A DNA stretch of 64,000 nt, from assembly GCA_963725275.1 (NCBI GenBank), contig CAVRXS010000006.1, forward strand, positions 124,001-188,000, read 5' to 3'. How positions within the stretch are numbered: position 1 is the stretch's first letter; every line of letters starts with the position of its first letter. Below the pieces are notes generated by a model that saw nothing but the letters and a program-made list of their open reading frames with translations, did no database searches and was not told where the DNA came from. The stretch is from Bog-756 sp963725275. Its GTDB lineage: Bacteria > Actinomycetota > Acidimicrobiia > Acidimicrobiales > RAAP-2. Both the position numbers and the translations under genes were made by a program. This document shows, piece after piece, positions 1 through 9,457 of the stretch.

Positions 1-373
1 GGGATTCGTTCTGGATCCGAGCGTGGAAGCGATTGACCACGTCGGGAAACATCTGGATCCGGAAGAAGTACCAGACCGGCTTGTCGAGGTCGAGCAGGAC
101 AGCCCCGGCCATCGCCGCGACCGAGGCCGCACGCACCTGTCGCTCCACCGCAACCGTCGCCACACTCAGGACGGCCAGGCCGAGCAGTCCGTCTCGCTTG
201 GCAACCCGGAGGAACCGATCGGCCCCACCCGGCACGGCCGGGTCGCAGCCCCAATGGGGAATGGCGTCCAGTACAAGATGCGATCCGACCCCGAGCACAA
301 ACGCAGCGGTCGGCTTGCGCCTCGCTGCCCGGCCGATGAGGACCCCGGAGAGCACATGGTTCGTCACGAACAT
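1..373 (-). CDS. Membrane protein with HxxxD-type motif, 3' end cut by window edge
   Basis: The reading frame opens with ATG at 373 and stays open past the window edge, so the C-terminus is missing. The start follows a purine-rich GGAGAG/GGGGAG stretch. The visible 124 residues begin MFVTNHVLSGVLIGR and contain HLVLDAIPHWGCD, then a hydrophobic helix, then LLDLDKPVWYFF and FHARIQNE. The alternation of hydrophobic helices with His/Asp motifs resembles small membrane-bound metal-dependent hydrolase-like proteins (YdjM/DUF457-like arrangement). No function can be assigned. The gene is transcribed away from the rest of the window. Confidence 0.6.
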   Translation of the reverse strand, partial: MFVTNHVLSGVLIGRAARRKPTAAFVLGVGSHLVLDAIPHWGCDPAVPGGADRFLRVAKRDGLLGLAVLSVATVAVERQVRAASVAAMAGAVLLDLDKPVWYFFRIQMFPDVVNRFHARIQNES

Positions 374-869
374 CTCCCCACTCTCCCAGCAGTGGGCCGG
401 GAACGGCCAACCGGGCCGAGCTTCCACTACGGTCGACGCCCGTTCATCCCCAGTCCACCTCGCACGTGGCTGCGGGGCCCACCGTTGCCTCGGTTTTGGT
501 CCTCGTCGCCCTTTGGAGCCCGTTCGGTCGTTTCAAGTACTGAGACCGGTGCTCACAGCGACAATCGCCGGTGCCGACAAACCCCGGCGCCAGTTTGAGC
601 TAAGGGCTCGACGGCACCACCGAAGAGATCGGGGTCGGCGGGCGGCCGGCCTCATGGTCATCCGCGACAGCGGGCACCGTAGGGAACCATGAGGATCTGA
701 ACTGGGATTTCTCGGATTTTCTGGCTACAGAGGACGATGGTCGCTCTGTCCGCTGGGAGGTGGACTTACAATCACTCCGGAGGATTCGATACAGAATCCT
801 GACCAGAGGGCCGAAGTAGTACTCATGCGTCGACGGGTGACTACGTGAGCCCGAAAAGGGAACAGGGAC
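374..869. other. Poorly coding intergenic stretch
   Basis: About 500 bases lie between a leftward membrane protein gene and a rightward small CxxC protein gene. I see no tRNA, no clear terminator with a T tract and no convincing intact gene. A short GC stem around 570-592 is visible. The only coding-like signal is an open frame without a start codon at 604-819, listed separately. Promoters for the two divergent flanking genes should lie here, but none can be named with confidence. Confidence 0.5.
604..819 (+). pseudogene. Possible gene remnant: open frame without start codon
   Basis: After a TAA at 601-603 the frame stays open for 71 codons to TAG at 817-819. Its second half reads like real protein (for example NWDFSDFLATEDDGRSVRWE and LRRIRYRILTRGPK), with mixed charged and hydrophobic residues unlike the Arg/Pro/Gly runs of shadow frames here. 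There is no ATG, GTG or TTG in frame, so it cannot be translated as it stands. It could be a decayed gene, or a gene whose start was lost to an indel of the kind seen elsewhere in this window. The family is not recognised. Confidence 0.25.
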
Positions 870-1370
870 ATGAGCCCGGCAAAGAGCACCAACGAATTCG
901 AGCTCCGCAAGCACCGGCACGGCGTCTGTCACCGTTGCGGATGGAGCGGTTCGGTTGTCAGGGTCAGCCGGGGCAAGTGGTGGGCCCTCGTCCGGGCGAA
1001 CCAGGGGTATGGCCGATTGTGCGATGAGTGCGTCGAGGACCTCGCGCGTGGAGCAGGGATCTTCGAAGGATGTGCGGGCGACCAGCACCAGGACATCGAA
1101 GGACCCAGGCGACCTCGACGTCGCCTGAGCGCACCGGATCCTTCGAGAGCTCCACCCCGACGAACGCAGCCTTCCCGCGGCCGGTGGCTCTGCCGATCCC
1201 GGCCCGCGTCGGCCTCGGGAACCACAGCGGTTGACCGTTGGACACCACTGAGCGAAGTCGGGAGAGACAACGGACATCGCACGCTTCCCCCGTGCTCGTT
1301 GGCCTGTCCGCTCAGCCCGAGGTCTCGCGACCAGACCGGCGGCGCTTCTGGCGCCTGCCGATCTCCGTAG
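870..1370 (+). CDS. Small Cys-rich (CxxC...CxxC) hypothetical protein; C-terminal part doubtful
   Basis: ATG at 870 follows GGGAACAGGGAC. The first 70 residues look genuine and contain HGVCHRCGWSG and GRLCDECVED, two CxxC pairs about 29 residues apart that could bind one zinc ion. After about residue 75 the frame becomes Arg/Pro/Ser-rich and looks non-coding, and it runs 133 bases into the next gene. The true end is therefore probably nearer 1,100, with either an unseen indel or a natural read-on. The family is unknown; a zinc-ribbon-like role is a guess from the Cys spacing alone. Confidence 0.35.
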   Translation: MSPAKSTNEFELRKHRHGVCHRCGWSGSVVRVSRGKWWALVRANQGYGRLCDECVEDLARGAGIFEGCAGDQHQDIEGPRRPRRRLSAPDPSRAPPRRTQPSRGRWLCRSRPASASGTTAVDRWTPLSEVGRDNGHRTLPPCSLACPLSPRSRDQTGGASGACRSP

Positions 1371-2335
1371 CCGTGCTCTGCTGGGTCATCATCATCGCCC
1401 TGGCGATCGTGGCGCTGCTCCGCATTGCGGCATGGGACGTCTTCCAGCCCTTCGCCGTCGCAAATGCCCTGACCGTGTTCGTCTATGTGCCCGCATGGGT
1501 GGTGATGGTCGTGGCCGCCCTCGGGCGCCGGTTCTTCCTCGCCGGAGTGGCGCTCCTCGTCGTCTTGGCACAGATCGCCTTCCTCTACCCTGAGCTGTCC
1601 GCCGCTCAGCCGGTCCCCCGTTGGGCGACAGCGGCCCCGAGTCTCCGTCTCTTCGATGGCAACGTCGACCAGACCAACCGGTCCATGGCCGGTTACGCCG
1701 CCGAGGTCACTTCGATGCGACCCCAGCTTGTGACCATGGAGGAGATCAACCCGGCTGATGTGGCGCAGCTGGGCAGGGACGGCGCACTTGCCGACCTCCC
1801 CTACCAAGTCGAGCTCAAGCGGAACGATTCCGGCGGCTTCTTCATCGCCTCGCACTACCCTCTCTCGGCCGCCAACGTCGTCTACTACTCCGCCGGACTG
1901 CCCGTGGTCGTCCAGACGACCGTGGAGCTGCCTTCGGGACCTCAGCCACTCTGGGTCGTCCACACCATCGCCCCCTTGCCGGTGTCCTTCGCCGTGTGGA
2001 AGGGGGAGCTCGCCCTCATCGACCGCCTTCTTGTCTCCCATGGAGCGGGCGGGCTGCTCATTGTTGGCGACTTCAATTCCACCTGGGGAAACCGGGGCTT
2101 CCGCGACATCCTGGCAACCGGGCTCACGGACGGGGCAGCTGCCCGAGGGCAGGCCTTCGACATGACCTGGTCGCAGGCCGTGCCCGTCATCCCCCCGCTG
2201 GTGCGGATCGACCACGTGCTCACCGGAACCGGCCTGGTCGTCACCCGGATAAGGACAGCCAACGGACCCGGGAGCGACCACAGGGTACTGATCGCCACGG
2301 TGGCGTTGCACCGAGTGCCGAAGCGGGAGAGCTGA
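1238..2335 (+). CDS. Membrane-anchored endonuclease/exonuclease/phosphatase (EEP) family protein
   Basis: After a short basic segment, roughly residues 42-125 form three hydrophobic segments (for example AVLCWVIIIALAIVALL). The C-terminal 230 residues form an EEP-fold domain with the usual order of motifs: LFDGNVDQTN, the metal-binding acid in MEEINP, GDFNSTWGN, and the terminal SDHR. Members cleave phosphodiesters in nucleic acids or phospholipid-like substrates; the substrate here is not predictable. The anchor places the catalytic domain at the membrane, probably outside. The start is uncertain: TTG at 1238 gives the longest form, while GTG at 1292 would still keep all three helices. It ends 41 bases from the convergent enoyl-CoA hydratase gene. 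Confidence 0.75.
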   Translation: MDTTERSRERQRTSHASPVLVGLSAQPEVSRPDRRRFWRLPISVAVLCWVIIIALAIVALLRIAAWDVFQPFAVANALTVFVYVPAWVVMVVAALGRRFFLAGVALLVVLAQIAFLYPELSAAQPVPRWATAAPSLRLFDGNVDQTNRSMAGYAAEVTSMRPQLVTMEEINPADVAQLGRDGALADLPYQVELKRNDSGGFFIASHYPLSAANVVYYSAGLPVVVQTTVELPSGPQPLWVVHTIAPLPVSFAVWKGELALIDRLLVSHGAGGLLIVGDFNSTWGNRGFRDILATGLTDGAAARGQAFDMTWSQAVPVIPPLVRIDHVLTGTGLVVTRIRTANGPGSDHRVLIATVALHRVPKRES

Positions 2336-2376
2336 AGCACTCAGCCCCAGGCGACCCTGCCGGGACAGGGAGCGGT

Positions 2377-3171
2377 TCAGTGACCCTCGAAGCGCGCAGC
2401 GCGCTTCTCGGAGAACGCCAGCAGCGCCTCCTTGGTGTCATGGGTCGTGAAGTTGAGCGCCTGGGACCGCGCCTCCTCTTCGAGCGCCTGCTCCATCGAG
2501 AGCTCCGAGAAGGCGTTGAGCATGGACTTGGTCAGCGAGAGTGCGAGGGTCGGGCCCTCGGCCAGGCGCCGTGCCCAGTCGTCGACGAACGCGTCGAGCT
2601 GGTCGTCGGGGACGACGCGGTTGACCAGGCCGAGCTCCGCCGCCTCCCGCGAGTCGAGAATGTCCGCGAAGAAGGCCAGCTCCTTGGCGCGGTGCAGGCC
2701 GATGAGCCGGGGCAGGAGCCACGAGGCGCCGAAGTCGATCGAAAGGCCCCGCTTGGCGAAGATCTGTGAGAACCGGGCCGACTCCGACGCGACCACCAGG
2801 TCGCAGCCGAGGGCCATGCTCAGGCCGGCGCCCGCGGCGATGCCGTCGACCTTGGCGATGGTCGGCTTGGGGAGCCGATGGAGCCGGAGGGCCACCTCCC
2901 CGAGGGCGCGCATCTGAAGGAGGGAATGGTCGCCCGGCCGGCCGGCCACGTCGGTGGGGTCCGAGAGGTCGGCTCCCGAGCAGAAGGCACCCCCCGCGCC
3001 GGTCAGGACCAGCGCCCGGTCGTGGCGGTCGGCGGCAACCTCCTCGAAGGTCGCCAGCAGCTCGTGCCACATGGTGCCGGTCGCCGCGTTCTTGCGTTCC
3101 GGGCGGTTCATGGTCACCGTGACCACGCCGCCCCGGCGCTCCACGATGAGGGTCTCGAGCGTGCTGGGCAT
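2377..3171 (-). CDS. Enoyl-CoA hydratase/isomerase family protein
   Basis: The 264-residue protein has the full crotonase fold layout. It shows the N-terminal VTVTMNRPERKNA strand, the first oxyanion-hole segment GAGGAFCSGADLSD, and the second oxyanion region DGIAAGAGLSMALGCDLVVAS. A FAKRGLSIDFGASWLLPRL segment follows where catalytic acids often sit. It most likely hydrates or isomerises acyl-CoA esters in fatty-acid or related degradation in the cytoplasm. The acid pair needed for classical hydratase activity is not clearly both present, so an isomerase or lyase role is possible. It precedes the yraN cluster with a 41-base gap and is probably an independent unit. Confidence 0.88.
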   Translation of the reverse strand: MPSTLETLIVERRGGVVTVTMNRPERKNAATGTMWHELLATFEEVAADRHDRALVLTGAGGAFCSGADLSDPTDVAGRPGDHSLLQMRALGEVALRLHRLPKPTIAKVDGIAAGAGLSMALGCDLVVASESARFSQIFAKRGLSIDFGASWLLPRLIGLHRAKELAFFADILDSREAAELGLVNRVVPDDQLDAFVDDWARRLAEGPTLALSLTKSMLNAFSELSMEQALEEEARSQALNFTTHDTKEALLAFSEKRAARFEGH

Positions 3172-3212
3172 CGGCGCAGCCTACGAGACGGGACGGGCTC
3201 CGGTCGCACGCT

Positions 3213-3599
3213 TCAGAAGGCGTCCTCGATGACCTCGACGTCGCCGGCCATGATCGACACGACGTCGAAGCGGACCTCGACGCGGGCCCGCCCGGACGCC
3301 GGGGTCAGCTCGGAGAGCCAGCGGGCGGCGAGGCGTCGGATGCGGCGCTGCTTGGCAGTGCGAACCGCCTCGGCACCGCTCCCGAACCGATCGCTCGTGC
3401 GCGCCTTGACTTCGCAGAACACGACGGTGCGGCCTTCGCGGGCGATGAGGTCGACCTCTCCCTCCCGCCGGCGCCAGTTGCGCTCGAGGATCTCGTAGCC
3501 ACGCCCTTCGTACCAGGCCACGGCGAGATCCTCACCGGCGGCGCCCAGGATCCGGCGGCGGTCGGGCCCGGGGTCGGGGCCCGACGCGCCCGTGGTCAC
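3213..3599 (-). CDS. yraN: YraN family (UPF0102) endonuclease-like protein
   Basis: At 128 residues this is the normal length for UPF0102. It carries the family pattern LGAAGEDLAVAWYEGRGYEI, then REGEVDLIAREG and VFCEVKART, the D-x(n)-E-x-K arrangement of restriction-endonuclease-like nucleases. The family is conserved near the rplS/rnhB/ribosomal block in many bacteria, and its role in DNA processing is not settled. The ATG overlaps the stop of the upstream DUF2469 gene by 4 bases, which suggests translational coupling. Confidence 0.9.
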   Translation of the reverse strand: MTTGASGPDPGPDRRRILGAAGEDLAVAWYEGRGYEILERNWRRREGEVDLIAREGRTVVFCEVKARTSDRFGSGAEAVRTAKQRRIRRLAARWLSELTPASGRARVEVRFDVVSIMAGDVEVIEDAF

Positions 3600-3889
3600 A
3601 GGTCCTTGTCGGGCAGGCGCTCGATGTTGACGTCCCGGAACGTGAGGATCCGGACCGAGGGGACGAAGCGTGCCGGCCGGTACATGTCCCAGACCCAGGC
3701 GTCCTGGAGGACGACCTCCACACAGGCGGGCGAGGTGTCCGAGCGCACCGTCACGTCCACCGTGTTGGCCAGGTAGAACCGGCGCTCGGTCTCCACCACA
3801 TACGAGAAGAGCGGGACGACGGCACGGTACTCATGCACCAGCGCGAGCTCGATCTCCGACTCGTAGCGCTCGAGGTCCTCTTCGCTCAT
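3596..3889 (-). CDS. DUF2469 family protein
   Basis: The start is placed at MSEEDLERYESEIE (ATG at 3889), because the family begins with this motif; an in-frame ATG 33 bases upstream is less likely. The 97-residue protein contains VVPLFSYVVETERRFYLAN and DAWVWDMYRPARFVPSVRI, hallmark strings of this actinobacterial family. Function is unknown. The gene typically sits between ribosomal protein L19/RNase HII and yraN in Actinobacteria, as here apart from the missing rnhB. The stop overlaps the yraN start. Confidence 0.9.
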   Translation of the reverse strand: MSEEDLERYESEIELALVHEYRAVVPLFSYVVETERRFYLANTVDVTVRSDTSPACVEVVLQDAWVWDMYRPARFVPSVRILTFRDVNIERLPDKDL

Positions 3890-3955
3890 CGCACCGGTGG
3901 CGGCATCGCTGCAGCCATCCACCGGGCACGCTGCCCCGGCGACCCGTCCGACCGC

Positions 3956-4309
3956 TCAGGACCGCGCAGCCCGCCGCTCCTTGATCTTGGCCGCCTTGCC
4001 GTGGCGGTCGCGCAGGTAGTAGAGCTTCGCCCGTCGGACGTCACCGAGGAAGACCACCTCGGTGTGGTCGATCACCGGGGAGTGCACCGGGAAGGTGCGC
4101 TCGACACCGACGCCGAAGCTGACCTTGCGGACGGTGAACGTCTCGCGGACCCCGGTGCCCTGACGACGGACGACCGTGCCCTGGAAGACCTGGACGCGCT
4201 CACGGGTGCCTTCCACGACCCGGACGTGCACCTTGACCGTGTCCCCTGGGCGGAACTCGGGGATGTCGTCGCGCAGGCTGTCGCGGTCGATGATGTCGGT
4301 CGGGTTCAT
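3956..4309 (-). CDS. rplS: 50S ribosomal protein L19
   Basis: The 117-residue protein matches L19 throughout: FRPGDTVKVHVRVVEGTRERVQ, FQGTVVRRQGTGVRETFTVRK, then VERTFPVHSPVID and KLYYLRDRHGKAAKIKERR. L19 sits at the interface of the two ribosomal subunits. It follows trmD, the classical bacterial order, and leads into DUF2469 and yraN. A 125-base leader separates it from trmD. The signal peptidase and rnhB genes often found directly downstream in Actinobacteria are absent here; rnhB is at 59.2 kb. Confidence 0.97.
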   Translation of the reverse strand: MNPTDIIDRDSLRDDIPEFRPGDTVKVHVRVVEGTRERVQVFQGTVVRRQGTGVRETFTVRKVSFGVGVERTFPVHSPVIDHTEVVFLGDVRRAKLYYLRDRHGKAAKIKERRAARS

Positions 4310-4434
4310 GGGACGCGTCTCTCCAGCAGTCGTTCGGTCGCTCCCCCGACGGCAGCCCGGTCACCAGGCACCTGTGCGGTCCCTGTGCCACGGGCCGTCA
4401 CCGTGGATGCCGGCTGGTCCGGCGCCGACGAGGC

Positions 4435-5265
4435 TCACTCATGGTAGCCGTGTTGGCGCAATCGACGCACCTCGCCGTGCTCGGCCAGCAGGCGCACCTC
4501 CTCGGGGGTCAGCCCACCCCGCCGCTCCACGAGGTCGGGACGTCGGTCGAGGGTTCTGACCAGGGACTGCACCCGCCGCCACGCCGCCACCCGGCCATGG
4601 TCCCCCGACCGGAGGACCTCGGGCACCTCCCAACCCCGGAAGTCGGCCGGGCGGGTGTACTGGGGGTACTCGAGCAGTCCGGCGACGAAGCTCTCGTCGT
4701 CCGCCGAGCGGTCGTTCCCGAGGACCCCGGGGAGCAGTCGGGCCACCGCCTCGACGACGACCAGGGCGGCCAACTCGCCGCCCGCGAGGACGTAGTCGCC
4801 GACCGAGAGCTCGCCGTCGACCAGGTGGTCGGCCACCCGCTGGTCGACCCCTTCGTAGCGGCCGCAGAGGAGCGAGAACCCGCCGGGACCGGCGGCGAGC
4901 TCATGGGCCACCGACTGGTCGAACCGGCGACCGGATGGGGAGAGCAGGAAGAGCGGGCGCGCCAGCCCCCCCTCGGAGGCGCTGACTGCCTCGACGACCT
5001 CGAAGACGGGCTTCGGGGAGAGCACCATGCCGGCGCCCCCGCCGAAGGGGGCGTCGTCGACCGAACGGTGGACGTCGTGGGCCGCGTCGCGCACGTCGTG
5101 GGCGCGGAGCTCGAGCCGTCCACACGACCGGGCCCGCCCGAGGATGGACGCGGCCCAGTACTGCTCGAGCACCTCGGGGAACAGCGTGAAACAGTGGACG
5201 CGGAACGGAGCCGGGGCGGAGTCCGGATCCGGCTGCTCCGTGACGCCTGCGGGCGGGTCGTTCAC
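4435..5265 (-). CDS. trmD: tRNA (guanine37-N1)-methyltransferase
   Basis: The 276-residue SPOUT methyltransferase carries the TrmD landmarks: FTLFPEVLEQYWAASILGRA, DDAPFGGGAGMVL, SLLCGRYEGVDQRV, the knot region LSVGDYVLAGGELAALVVVEA and EYPQYTRPADFRG. It methylates G37 next to the anticodon to prevent frameshifting. The start is GTG at 5265, overlapping the rimM stop as GTGA, and about 20 N-terminal residues precede the conserved core. It lies in the operon rpsP-KH-rimM-trmD-rplS. Confidence 0.96.
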   Translation of the reverse strand: MNDPPAGVTEQPDPDSAPAPFRVHCFTLFPEVLEQYWAASILGRARSCGRLELRAHDVRDAAHDVHRSVDDAPFGGGAGMVLSPKPVFEVVEAVSASEGGLARPLFLLSPSGRRFDQSVAHELAAGPGGFSLLCGRYEGVDQRVADHLVDGELSVGDYVLAGGELAALVVVEAVARLLPGVLGNDRSADDESFVAGLLEYPQYTRPADFRGWEVPEVLRSGDHGRVAAWRRVQSLVRTLDRRPDLVERRGGLTPEEVRLLAEHGEVRRLRQHGYHE

Positions 5266-5807
5266 GGGAGGTCGAGCAGACCGTCTGGGATCTCGACGGT
5301 GATCCGCACCCCGGGCTCCGAGCTGGTCACGAACCCGAGCGGGATCAGCCCTCCCCCCGAGAGGACGAGGAGATCGCTGGCGGGATTGGCTTCGACCGCG
5401 TCGACCGTGCCGAGCACACGTCCGGAGGTGTCCTCCACCGTCGAACCGATCAATTCGTGGACCCAGAGCGCGTCGGGATCGTCGAGCGGCGCGGCGAACA
5501 GACCGGTTCCCCGTAGCGCCTCGGCCGCATCGATGCCGTGCACGGACGCGAAGGTCACGATGTGGCGGCCACGGTGGGGCGTCGAGCGCTCGACGTGCAG
5601 CTCCCGCCCGTCCGCGCAGACCAGCACCGACCCGGGCGATACCCGTTCGTCGCGGTTGGTGGTCAGCGACACGACGACCTCGCCGCGGAGGCCATGGGGC
5701 TTGACGATCCGTCCGACACTCAGAAGGGAGCCCCGCCCGGAGCCCGAACGCTCATCCGCCGGATCCCGCACGACACCGTCGCCGGCAACGGAACCGGTGT
5801 CGGGCAC
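5262..5807 (-). CDS. rimM: 16S rRNA processing protein RimM
   Basis: The protein has the two expected domains. The N-terminal beta-barrel is SVGRIVKPHGLRGEVVVSL..., and the C-terminal PRC-barrel is ALWVHELIGSTVEDTSGRVLG...DLLVLSGGGLIPL. RimM binds S19 and assists maturation of the 30S head. The annotated GTG start at 5807 gives 181 residues, with about 28 low-complexity residues before the core. An internal start cannot be excluded. It is coupled to trmD by a 4-base overlap and lies 11 bases after the KH-protein stop. Confidence 0.93.
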   Translation of the reverse strand: MPDTGSVAGDGVVRDPADERSGSGRGSLLSVGRIVKPHGLRGEVVVSLTTNRDERVSPGSVLVCADGRELHVERSTPHRGRHIVTFASVHGIDAAEALRGTGLFAAPLDDPDALWVHELIGSTVEDTSGRVLGTVDAVEANPASDLLVLSGGGLIPLGFVTSSEPGVRITVEIPDGLLDLP

Positions 5808-5818
5808 CGATCGGCGCG

Positions 5819-6154
5819 TCAGTCGTCGACGATGTCGACGCTGGTCTGGACCCCGTCGCGCGCCCCGGCAGCCGCCACCACCGTGCGGATGGCTTGGGCC
5901 ACCCGTCCCCGGCGGCCGATGACGCGGCCCATGTCCTCGGGGGCCACGTGGATGCGGAACCGCACCGAGTCGCCACGCTCATCGGTGTTGATGACGACCG
6001 CGTCGGTGTCGGATGCGATCGAATGGACCAGGTAGGTCACCACTGCGAGGGGGGTGCCGCCCGAGACGCGGTTGCCGGCATCGTCGTCGTCCTCGTCGAT
6101 GTCATCGATGGTGTTGACGTCGCCGGCCGCGTCCACGGCCAGTTCGTCGGTCAC
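5819..6154 (-). CDS. KH-domain RNA-binding protein (YlqC/KhpA type)
   Basis: GTG at 6154 overlaps the rpsP stop as GTGA and gives 111 residues. A long acidic N-terminus (IDDIDEDDDDAGN) leads into a KH domain with the GxxG-type loop in VIGRRGRVAQAIRTVV. In many Gram-positive bacteria the small KH protein between rpsP and rimM is KhpA, an RNA chaperone acting in cell elongation and translation control. Position and fold support that assignment. The acidic N-terminal 35 residues are longer than in the compact homologues. Confidence 0.88.
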   Translation of the reverse strand: MTDELAVDAAGDVNTIDDIDEDDDDAGNRVSGGTPLAVVTYLVHSIASDTDAVVINTDERGDSVRFRIHVAPEDMGRVIGRRGRVAQAIRTVVAAAGARDGVQTSVDIVDD

Positions 6155-6438
6155 CGGGCCGCCTTGACCGAGGCGAACTCGTCGAGGGCACCCGACTGCT
6201 TGAGCAGCTTCTCGACCCGCTCGGTCGGCTGTGCACCCTGGGAGAGCCACTTGACCGCCTTGTCGTTGTCGATCTCGACCACCGCGTCGGGCTCGGCGCG
6301 CGACTTGCCACGGGGGGCGTAGGTGCCCACGATCTCGATGAACCGCCCGTTGCGCGGCGAACGACTGTCTGCCGCCACGAGCCGGTAGGTCGGCTGCTTC
6401 TTCTTCCCGATCCGCACGAGGCGGAGCTTTACTGCCAC
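6151..6438 (-). CDS. rpsP: 30S ribosomal protein S16
   Basis: The start is GTG at 6438, with GAGGAG upstream, giving 95 residues. The protein begins MAVKLRLVRIGKKKQPTYR and continues DSRSPRNGRFIEIVGTYAPR and KWLSQGAQPTERVEKLLKQSG, all S16 hallmarks. It is the first gene of the rpsP-KH-rimM-trmD-rplS run. The roughly 200 bases upstream to the ffh stop hold only GC-rich palindromes (GGGTACCCGGG, CGCGTGCACGCG) and probably include the operon leader. Confidence 0.96.
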   Translation of the reverse strand: MAVKLRLVRIGKKKQPTYRLVAADSRSPRNGRFIEIVGTYAPRGKSRAEPDAVVEIDNDKAVKWLSQGAQPTERVEKLLKQSGALDEFASVKAAR

Positions 6439-6640
6439 GGTCAACTCCTCTGTTGCAGGGTATCCACGAGGTCGGTCTTCCACGTGGGGCCGGGCCTCCG
6501 GGGTGTACCCGACCGTTCCGGCCGTTCCACCCGGGGCGGCCCACAGTCTCCCACCAACGCGGGGGCCCGCGTGCACGCGGCCCCGGGGGCGCATCCCGGG
6601 TACCCGGGCCGGCCGCACCGGCCCAGCGTGGCGGCGGCGG

Positions 6641-8177
<1,537 letters not shown>

Positions 8178-8245
8178 GGGGTGCTCAGGCTACCGGACGG
8201 CCCGACCGGGCGACGGAGCGCTCTGGCACGGTCGCGAGCCGCAGC

Positions 8246-9457
8246 TCAGAACAGGGCGTCGACGAATGCCTGCGGGTCGAAATGCGACCAGGTCGTCGGC
8301 CCCTTCGCCGAGGCCGACCAGCTTCACCGGCAGGCCGAGCTCGCGCTGGATGGCGACCACGATGCCGCCCTTGGCCGTGCCGTCGAGCTTGGTGAGCACG
8401 ACCCCGGTGACGTCGACGGCCTCGAGGAACTGACCGGGCCTGGGCCAGCCCGTTCTGGCCGGTTGTGGCGTCGAGGACCAGGAGGACCTCGCGCACCCGT
8501 CCGGGTGGCGCGGTCGGCGACCCGGCGGATCTTCTTGAGCTCCTCGACGAGGTTGACCTTGGTGTGGAGGCGGCCGGCGGTGTCGGCGAGCACGAGGTCG
8601 TGCCCCTTGGCGGCGGCACGCTGCACGGCGTCGAAGACCACCGAGCTCGGGTCGCCCCCCTCCGCGCCGCGCACGATGTCGACGTCGGCCCGCTCGGCCC
8701 ACTGGGCGAGCTGCTCCCCGGCCGCTGCGCGGAAGGTGTCCGCGGCCGCGAGCAACACCCGGGTGCCCGACCCGGCCATCCGGTGGGCCACCTTGCCGAT
8801 GGTGGTCGTCTTGCCCACGCCGTTGACACCGACGAAGAGCCAGACATCGACCGGTCTCCCCTCGCCGTCCTCGCCCTCGACCGCGGCACCCGGGCGATCG
8901 GTGCCGGGGAGGGCGAGACTCGCGTCCGTTGCGGCCACCATCGTCACCAGCTCCGCCTTCAGCGCGTCGACCAGCGCGTCGGGTCCGTCGATCCCGCCGT
9001 CCTTCACCCGGGCGCGCAGATCCTCGACGAGCGCGTCGGTCGACCGGACCCCGACGTCGGCGCGGATGAGCGCCTCTTCGAGGTCGTCCCACGTGGATGC
9101 ATCGATGCGGCCCTTCGAGCGCACCGCCCCGAGGTATCCCGAGAGCAGGTCGCGGGCCTTGCCCAGGCGGCCGCGGTAGGTGGCCGGTTCCGGTACGGGC
9201 TCGACGGGCGGAGCGGGCGTGACCGCGACCTCGACCGCCGCCCGGGTGGGTGCGGACGGCGCTTCGGCTGCGACTGTCGCCTGCGCTCGCGGCGCAGCGG
9301 CGGGCGTCGTCTCATCGGGAAGGACTGGCGGCGCGGCGCCCCTGCTGCGGAGCCGCAGGCCGACCGCGACCCCTCCTCCGACGACGAGGACCGGAATCGC
9401 CACAGCCAGCCCGACCACCACGTCGGACACCGCGGTCATCATCGACGGATCGGTCAC
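8246..9457 (-). CDS. ftsY: SRP receptor FtsY, 3' part frame-broken
   Basis: ATG at 9457 overlaps the smc stop (ATGA). An N-terminal hydrophobic helix (VVVGLAVAIPVLVVGGG) is followed by an Ala/Pro linker, the NG domain with GVNGVGKTTTIGK, AADTFRAAAGEQL and VLADTAGRLHTK, and, after frame changes, LLVLDATTGQNG, VVLTKLDGTAKGG and KLVGLGEGADDL. Extra bases are placed at about 8500, 8433 and 8282; with these the product is 402 residues. FtsY docks the SRP-ribosome complex at the membrane. The N-terminal helix is typical of actinobacterial FtsY. Confidence 0.92.

Noticed and set aside
374..869. tRNA or riboswitch in the 5' intergenic stretch
   Set aside because: No cloverleaf, T-loop or known aptamer core is recognisable.
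4310..4434. Ribosomal-protein leader upstream of rplS
   Set aside because: The 125-base gap has no recognisable L19 leader structure, so nothing is called.
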